NCBI GenBank assembly: GCA_024640925.1
Contig: JAHEEB010000070.1
Coordinates: 1-10,377, forward strand
DNA: 10,377 bases
Direction of reading: 5' to 3'
Source: Bacteroidota bacterium
GTDB lineage: Bacteria > Bacteroidota > Bacteroidia > Bacteroidales > UBA10428
Positions 5,933-10,377 of this stretch are shown here, one piece after another (position 1 is the first letter of the stretch; the number at the start of each line of letters is the position of its first letter). A program made the translations under genes and the position numbers. The notes below the pieces were generated by a model that worked only from the letters and a program-made list of their open reading frames with translations, ran no database searches and was not told the DNA's origin.

Positions 5933-8900
5933 ATGATAAGAAAACTCTTGTCTATCTTCTTTCTGAGCCAGATGTTCCTGATTGGATGGGCACAGCAAAC
6001 AATAAATGACCTTGGCGTCAATGCTGTTTATGATCAGGCTATGGACTATTATAAGAAGGAAAAGTATAATACAGCCCAAAAACTTTTTCAGCAAGTATAT
6101 GAAGCTGAAAAAGTAAACGATTCGGAAGTGAAATCATTCTCTCAGTATTACATAGCACAATGTGCGGTTCGGCTTTTTAATGCCGATGCAGAGTTTCTTA
6201 CTATGGAGTTTATTTCTAATAATCCGAACCACCCTTTAATAAATGAAGCTTATTTTAATTTGGGAGGGTATTTTTATGCTCAGAAAAACTGGACAGAAGG
6301 AATAAAGAATTACAATAAAACTGATTGGAGAAACCTTTCGGAAGAAGAACAGGCAGAATTCTTTTTTAAAAAAGGATATTGCTATTTCGAAAAGGGAGAT
6401 ATGGAAACGGCCAAGCTCAATTTCTATGAGATAAAGGACAAACGGACAAAATATACAGCTCCTGCATTGTATTACTATTCGCACATCCACTATCAGGATA
6501 AAAACTATCAGACCGCTCTTGAAGGATTCTTAAAGTTATCTGAAGATAAGACTTTTGGTCCTATTGTACCATATTATGTTGTTCAGATTTATTATATGCA
6601 GGGGAAATATGAAGAAGTTGTTAATTATACCCCTGGAATTATAAATAATGTTACCGAAACCAGACTTGATGAGGTGTCAAGAATTACTGCCGAATCTTTT
6701 TTCAAACTGGAGCGTTATTCCGAAGCAAAAACATACTACCAGAAATATTTGTCAGCTTCCAATAATCCTGCTCCCGAAGCCATTTACCAATTAGGTTATT
6801 CATGTTATAAAACCAATGAGATTGATACAGCAATTGTAAATTTTGCAAAAATTTCTCATCTTGAAAGTGCTCTGGGACAAAATGCCAGTTATTACCTTGC
6901 TAGTTGTTATATAAAAAAAGGCGATAAGGAAAATGCCCGAAAGGCATTTGCCTCGGCCTCACGCACAGATTTCGATCCTGTTATTAAACAAGATGCCATG
7001 TTTAATTATGCTCTGGTAACCTTCGAAATTGGTGGCGATCCCTTTACCGATGCCATTAAGTCTTTTGAAGATTATATTGTTGCTTATCCGGCTGCAAAAA
7101 ATATCGATGAAGCAAACCGGATGCTTGTTCAATCATACCTTGCAGCAAGAAATTATAAGAGTGCACTTGCATCCATCGAGAAAATAGAAAATAAAAATGA
7201 TGAGTTGAAAGAAGCATATCAGCGTATTGCTTATGGCAGAGGTGTTGAGTTATTTAATAATGCCCAGTTTGTACAGTCTGCTGAAATGTTTAAAATTGCC
7301 CTTAAATATCGTGGTTTCAATCAACAACGCGAGGCTGGTGCCATATACTGGCTTGGTGAGTCGCTTTACCGACAAGGCAAATATGACGAAGCGTTGCAGC
7401 AATATAAATTGTTCAAAGATGCACCTGCGGCCCACACACTCGAAGAGTTTGTTATGGCCGACTACAATATGGGCTATGCTTATTTAAAGAAAGATAGTTA
7501 CTCAGCCGCTTCTCAGTCCTTTAGACAGTTTACAAGCAACTACAAGGGTGATAGAAATATACAATCTGATGCCTGTCTTCGATTGGGAGATTGTTATTTT
7601 ATGCAGGGAAATTATAGTCAGGCAGTCGATTTCTATCAGAAGGCCCTTGACAATGGTACTGAAGCAAAAGATTATGCCCTATTACAAAAAGGTTTATGCC
7701 TGGGGTTGGGCAAAAATGAGCTACAAAAAATAGCGACTATGAAACAGGTTGCAGAGAATTATCCTAATTCTGTTTATGCCGACAATGCTTATTACGAAAT
7801 GGCACAGGAATATGTGAAACTTCAGGATTCGCAGCAGGCAATCGAAGCATTAACCACAATGTATTCTAAATTTCCCGAAAGTGAACTTGCCGGTAAAGCT
7901 CTTGTTCAGCTGGGACTTTTAAATTACAATGCAGACAATAACGAACAAGCTATTAAATACTATAAACTTGCTGTCTCCAATTATCCCGGTACCGATGAGG
8001 CCAGAGATGCTCTTTTTGGTTTGAAAAATATTTATATCGACCTTGGCAAAATTGAAGAATATTCTGCTTTCGTAGATGGCTTGGGAGGAAATGTACCCAG
8101 ACTTTCTATTAATGAAAAAGATTCCTTATCTTATTTTGCAGCTGAAAAAATATACATGTCGGCTAATTGCCCCGAAGCTAAGAAAGCCTTTGGAACGTAT
8201 ATTGCAAATTATCCATCGGGAAATTATCTTATAAATGCTCACTTTTTTAAAGGAGATTGTCATTATCAGGCAAAGGAATTCGATGATGCTTTGAAAATGT
8301 TCGATTTTGTAGTTCAACAACCAAAGAACAAATTTACCGAACAGGCACTCCTTGGTTGTGCCAGAATTGCAGTTTCAGCCAAAAACAGTGAAAAATCAGT
8401 TGAATATTATGAAAAGCTTGCCAAAGTTTCTTCATCAGAATTGAATAAGAAAGAAGCTCTTTTAGGTTTGATGCGAACTTATTATGCAAACAACAACTTT
8501 AATAAATCACTTGAAAAAGCAAATGATGTGCTTTCATTAAGCAATATTTCAGAAGAAAATGTCAAGGAAGCGAAATTCATTAAAGCCCGGAGTTTGCAGG
8601 AAACTGGAAATGAATTAATGGCGCTGGATGTTTTTCGTGAAATTTCAAAGGAAGTATCAAGTCCACAAGGTGCCGAATCTAAGTTCAGAGTTTCTGAAAT
8701 TCTTTATAATCAAAAGAAATACGATGAGGCAGAAAAGGAGATTCTTGAATTCAGCAGCATGAATACTTCGCACGATTACTGGATTGCACGCAGCTTTATT
8801 TTGTGGGCCGATATATTCTCTGAAAGGAAAAACTATTTTCAGTCAATAGAAACTCTCCAGAGTTTAATAGACTATTACGAGAACAAGACAGATGGTATAA

Positions 8901-9007
8901 TTGAAATGGCAAAAGCCAGAAAAGTCGAAGTACAAGCGAAAAGTGCCAAAGCCTCAGAGGGTGCTCAGCAAGAAAATATGGAAGTGAATATCGAAAGCAA
9001 TAAATAA
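5933..9007 (+). CDS. Large secreted periplasmic TPR-repeat protein
   Basis: This 1024-residue protein starts with a clear Sec signal peptide (MIRKLLS, hydrophobic core, GWA then QQ; cleavage expected after Ala20). There is no lipobox cysteine, so the mature protein is predicted to be soluble in the periplasm. Nearly all the rest is helical TPR-like repeats, around twenty units by eye. Clear ones lie at about 28-60, 104-130, 140-173, 175-205, 281-310, 317-347, 354-385, 468-495, 507-537, 545-575, 653-684, 768-797, 840-868 and 915-940, many with the Y-x-L-G and G-x-Y-x-x-A pattern (for example LGESLYRQGKYDEALQQY, 474-491). The last 25 or so residues are charged and low in complexity. Long TPR solenoids are scaffolds for protein complexes. 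The beta-barrel gene 4 nt downstream is the obvious candidate partner. No enzymatic domain is seen. The ATG is chosen because the signal peptide starts there; there is no Shine-Dalgarno sequence. I do not recognise a gene name. Confidence 0.88.
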   Translation: MIRKLLSIFFLSQMFLIGWAQQTINDLGVNAVYDQAMDYYKKEKYNTAQKLFQQVYEAEKVNDSEVKSFSQYYIAQCAVRLFNADAEFLTMEFISNNPNHPLINEAYFNLGGYFYAQKNWTEGIKNYNKTDWRNLSEEEQAEFFFKKGYCYFEKGDMETAKLNFYEIKDKRTKYTAPALYYYSHIHYQDKNYQTALEGFLKLSEDKTFGPIVPYYVVQIYYMQGKYEEVVNYTPGIINNVTETRLDEVSRITAESFFKLERYSEAKTYYQKYLSASNNPAPEAIYQLGYSCYKTNEIDTAIVNFAKISHLESALGQNASYYLASCYIKKGDKENARKAFASASRTDFDPVIKQDAMFNYALVTFEIGGDPFTDAIKSFEDYIVAYPAAKNIDEANRMLVQSYLAARNYKSALASIEKIENKNDELKEAYQRIAYGRGVELFNNAQFVQSAEMFKIALKYRGFNQQREAGAIYWLGESLYRQGKYDEALQQYKLFKDAPAAHTLEEFVMADYNMGYAYLKKDSYSAASQSFRQFTSNYKGDRNIQSDACLRLGDCYFMQGNYSQAVDFYQKALDNGTEAKDYALLQKGLCLGLGKNELQKIATMKQVAENYPNSVYADNAYYEMAQEYVKLQDSQQAIEALTTMYSKFPESELAGKALVQLGLLNYNADNNEQAIKYYKLAVSNYPGTDEARDALFGLKNIYIDLGKIEEYSAFVDGLGGNVPRLSINEKDSLSYFAAEKIYMSANCPEAKKAFGTYIANYPSGNYLINAHFFKGDCHYQAKEFDDALKMFDFVVQQPKNKFTEQALLGCARIAVSAKNSEKSVEYYEKLAKVSSSELNKKEALLGLMRTYYANNNFNKSLEKANDVLSLSNISEENVKEAKFIKARSLQETGNELMALDVFREISKEVSSPQGAESKFRVSEILYNQKKYDEAEKEILEFSSMNTSHDYWIARSFILWADIFSERKNYFQSIETLQSLIDYYENKTDGIIEMAKARKVEVQAKSAKASEGAQQENMEVNIESNK

Positions 9008-9011
9008 GAAT

Positions 9012-10377
9012 ATGATTAAAAATTATATAACAATCGTCTTTTTCGGAATCCTGACGTACACAATTCTTCCGGCACAAAACCTCGATAAGATAGTGTATGT
9101 CGAAAGTACCTATAGGCCAACTCTTATTGATGCTGAAAAAAGTGGTCAAATGCCTGTTTATACCGATTCAATCTTCAAGAGCCCTGAGATTAACTATAGC
9201 GTACTCCCTTCCCATATCGATCCGAATTACCAGCTAAAACCTATCAAACCTGCCAAATTAGTTGGTTCTCCCCTGGACGAACTTTATAAAAGCTGTTTAA
9301 AGCTGGGGTTAGGAAATTATACTACTCCCCTTGCTGAATTTAGTATTCACAATCTTCGTTCGAAAGAATATGCTGTGGGGGCGTATATATTTCACAAATC
9401 TTCTCATGGTAACCTGGAACTGGACAATGGTAATAAAGTGCCTGCCGGATATAGCAAAAACAGAATAAGTGCTTACGGAAAAAGATTTTACGATCAGGTA
9501 AATGTAGAAGGAGAGGTATATCTTAATACAGATAGAAACCGTTTCTATGGATATAATACAAATATTGTTGACACAAGCTTGGAAGCAAAAGAAATCAGAC
9601 AGTACTATACTAAAATTGGTGGAAAGGCAGGTATATATTCTACAAATGCAGATTCTGGAGCATTTAAATATCATTTTGGAATAGATGCCAATTATTTTAA
9701 AGATGCCTATGAAAATAGTGAAAGTCATTTGAAATTACCAATGGAGGTTGGATTCAATATAGAGCAATTCAGGGTCAATATCGATGCTGGATACAACCTG
9801 TTTACAAACAAATTTGATACTCTTACCACAACGAAGAATGTTTTTAGTATAACACCAACTATTAGAAAAAGCTCTAAGGATTGGGAAGCTATTTTGGGAG
9901 CAAACATTTGCTATATTGGTGAAGAAACCGGCAAAACCTATTTTTTCCCACAAGCCAGTATTAGTTTTAAAGTAGTGGAAAATATGCTGGATGCATATTT
10001 TGGAATAAGTGGCCGGATGGAAATTAATTCCTTCAGTAAAATAGCGGCCGAAAATCCATACATTGTACCAGGCTTGAAGCTGGATGATACCAGGTATAAA
10101 ATTATCGGTTATGGTGGAATAAAAGGACAATTAGCCAAAGATGCCGGGTATCGTTTGGATATTAGTTTAAATTCACTGGAAAATGCATATTTCTTTGTAA
10201 ACGATACGAATACTATTTTACAAAACCAGTTTTTTGCAGTAAGCGATAACATCGATATTATAAAATTCAAAGGAGAACTTTGGTACAGTCCGGTTTCTTA
10301 CCTTGATTTTTATTTTGGTGGGGAATATCGCTCCTATACTATGGCAAAAGAATTAGAACCATGGCATATTCCGCGTT
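9012..10377 (+). CDS. Outer-membrane beta-barrel protein, TonB-receptor-like (3' partial)
   Basis: An open frame runs from ATG 9012 through the window end without a stop, giving 455 residues. Residues 1-21 are a signal peptide (MIKNYITIVFFGIL, ending LPA before Gln). A segment at about 22-95 is rich in Pro, Lys and Asp. It begins KIVYVESTYRPTLIDAEKSG (26-45), which resembles the Ton-box start of TonB-dependent receptors, and ends with PIKPAKLVGSPLDELYKS. From about residue 96 (LKLGLGNYTTPLAEF) the sequence is alternating aromatic/polar beta strands with Asn/Asp/Gly turns, such as YLDFYFGGEYRSYTM (430-444), as in an outer-membrane barrel. Relatives I recall in Bacteroidota are annotated TonB-dependent receptor or hypothetical, with somewhat longer chains, so perhaps 100 residues are missing. 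A full plug domain does not fit in the 75 residues before the barrel. The gene begins 4 nt after the TPR gene and is surely in its operon. Substrate and function are unknown. Confidence 0.8.
   Translation, partial: MIKNYITIVFFGILTYTILPAQNLDKIVYVESTYRPTLIDAEKSGQMPVYTDSIFKSPEINYSVLPSHIDPNYQLKPIKPAKLVGSPLDELYKSCLKLGLGNYTTPLAEFSIHNLRSKEYAVGAYIFHKSSHGNLELDNGNKVPAGYSKNRISAYGKRFYDQVNVEGEVYLNTDRNRFYGYNTNIVDTSLEAKEIRQYYTKIGGKAGIYSTNADSGAFKYHFGIDANYFKDAYENSESHLKLPMEVGFNIEQFRVNIDAGYNLFTNKFDTLTTTKNVFSITPTIRKSSKDWEAILGANICYIGEETGKTYFFPQASISFKVVENMLDAYFGISGRMEINSFSKIAAENPYIVPGLKLDDTRYKIIGYGGIKGQLAKDAGYRLDISLNSLENAYFFVNDTNTILQNQFFAVSDNIDIIKFKGELWYSPVSYLDFYFGGEYRSYTMAKELEPWHIPR

Noticed and set aside
7227..7733. 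Alternative-frame open frames within the TPR gene
   Set aside because: Short, without recognisable features, and inside a continuous well-supported TPR frame.
5933..9007. TPR gene as a T9SS component such as PorW/SprE
   Set aside because: Those are lipoproteins with a lipobox cysteine; this protein has an ordinary signal peptide with no cysteine at the cleavage site, and no other T9SS gene is in the window.
9309..10130. Antisense open frames of about 60-139 codons on the minus strand
   Set aside because: They lie wholly opposite the beta-barrel gene, whose plus-strand frame has a signal peptide and barrel-like strands. The antisense products are rich in Ile, Cys, Phe and Ser without domain motifs.
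1..10377. Mobile element, prophage, CRISPR or defence island
   Set aside because: I see no transposase, integrase, terminal inverted repeats, spaced direct-repeat array or nuclease/effector gene other than the MutS2 Smr domain. All complete genes fit housekeeping or envelope roles.

Overview
The window (about 10.4 kb, AT-rich) looks like chromosomal DNA from a member of the Bacteroidota, probably Bacteroidales/Marinilabiliales-like, although the order is only a guess. The evidence is a MutS2/FtsE repertoire with Bacteroidota-type protein families, translation starts without Shine-Dalgarno sequences, a polysaccharide-deacetylase-like protein with the divergent N-terminal half common in this phylum, and a very long periplasmic TPR protein paired with an outer-membrane beta-barrel. 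I see no insertion sequences, phage genes, tRNAs, rRNAs or CRISPR repeats, and no gene is visibly broken. Two genes are cut by the window edges.

Region 1 (1-5017, + strand) is a tightly packed run: the 3' end of mutS2 (Smr domain), a CE4-like polysaccharide deacetylase family protein, a FemAB/GNAT-like acyltransferase, a GT4 glycosyltransferase and a Wzx-type flippase. Spacings are +3, -17, +1 and -8 nt, so the last four genes are almost certainly co-transcribed and translationally coupled. Together they look like part of a pathway that builds, modifies and exports a lipid-linked glycan. No polymerase, initiating transferase or ligase is present here.

Region 2 (5020-5721, - strand) is an FtsE-type ABC ATPase, convergent with the flippase (stop codons 2 nt apart) and without an adjacent ftsX. 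Region 3 (5722-5932) is a 211-nt divergent intergenic region. It holds a good sigma70-like promoter for ftsE (TTGACT-N17-TATAAT), a weaker candidate element for the rightward operon, a 10-bp palindrome and a run of spaced GTTA repeats.

Region 4 (5933-10377, + strand) is a two-gene module: a 1024-residue secreted TPR solenoid protein and, 4 nt downstream, a signal-peptide-bearing beta-barrel protein that runs off the right edge (455 residues visible). The barrel protein begins with a short proline-rich segment that resembles a Ton box but is too short for a normal TonB-receptor plug. This pair is the best candidate in the window for an incompletely described envelope system. Its function cannot be read from sequence alone.
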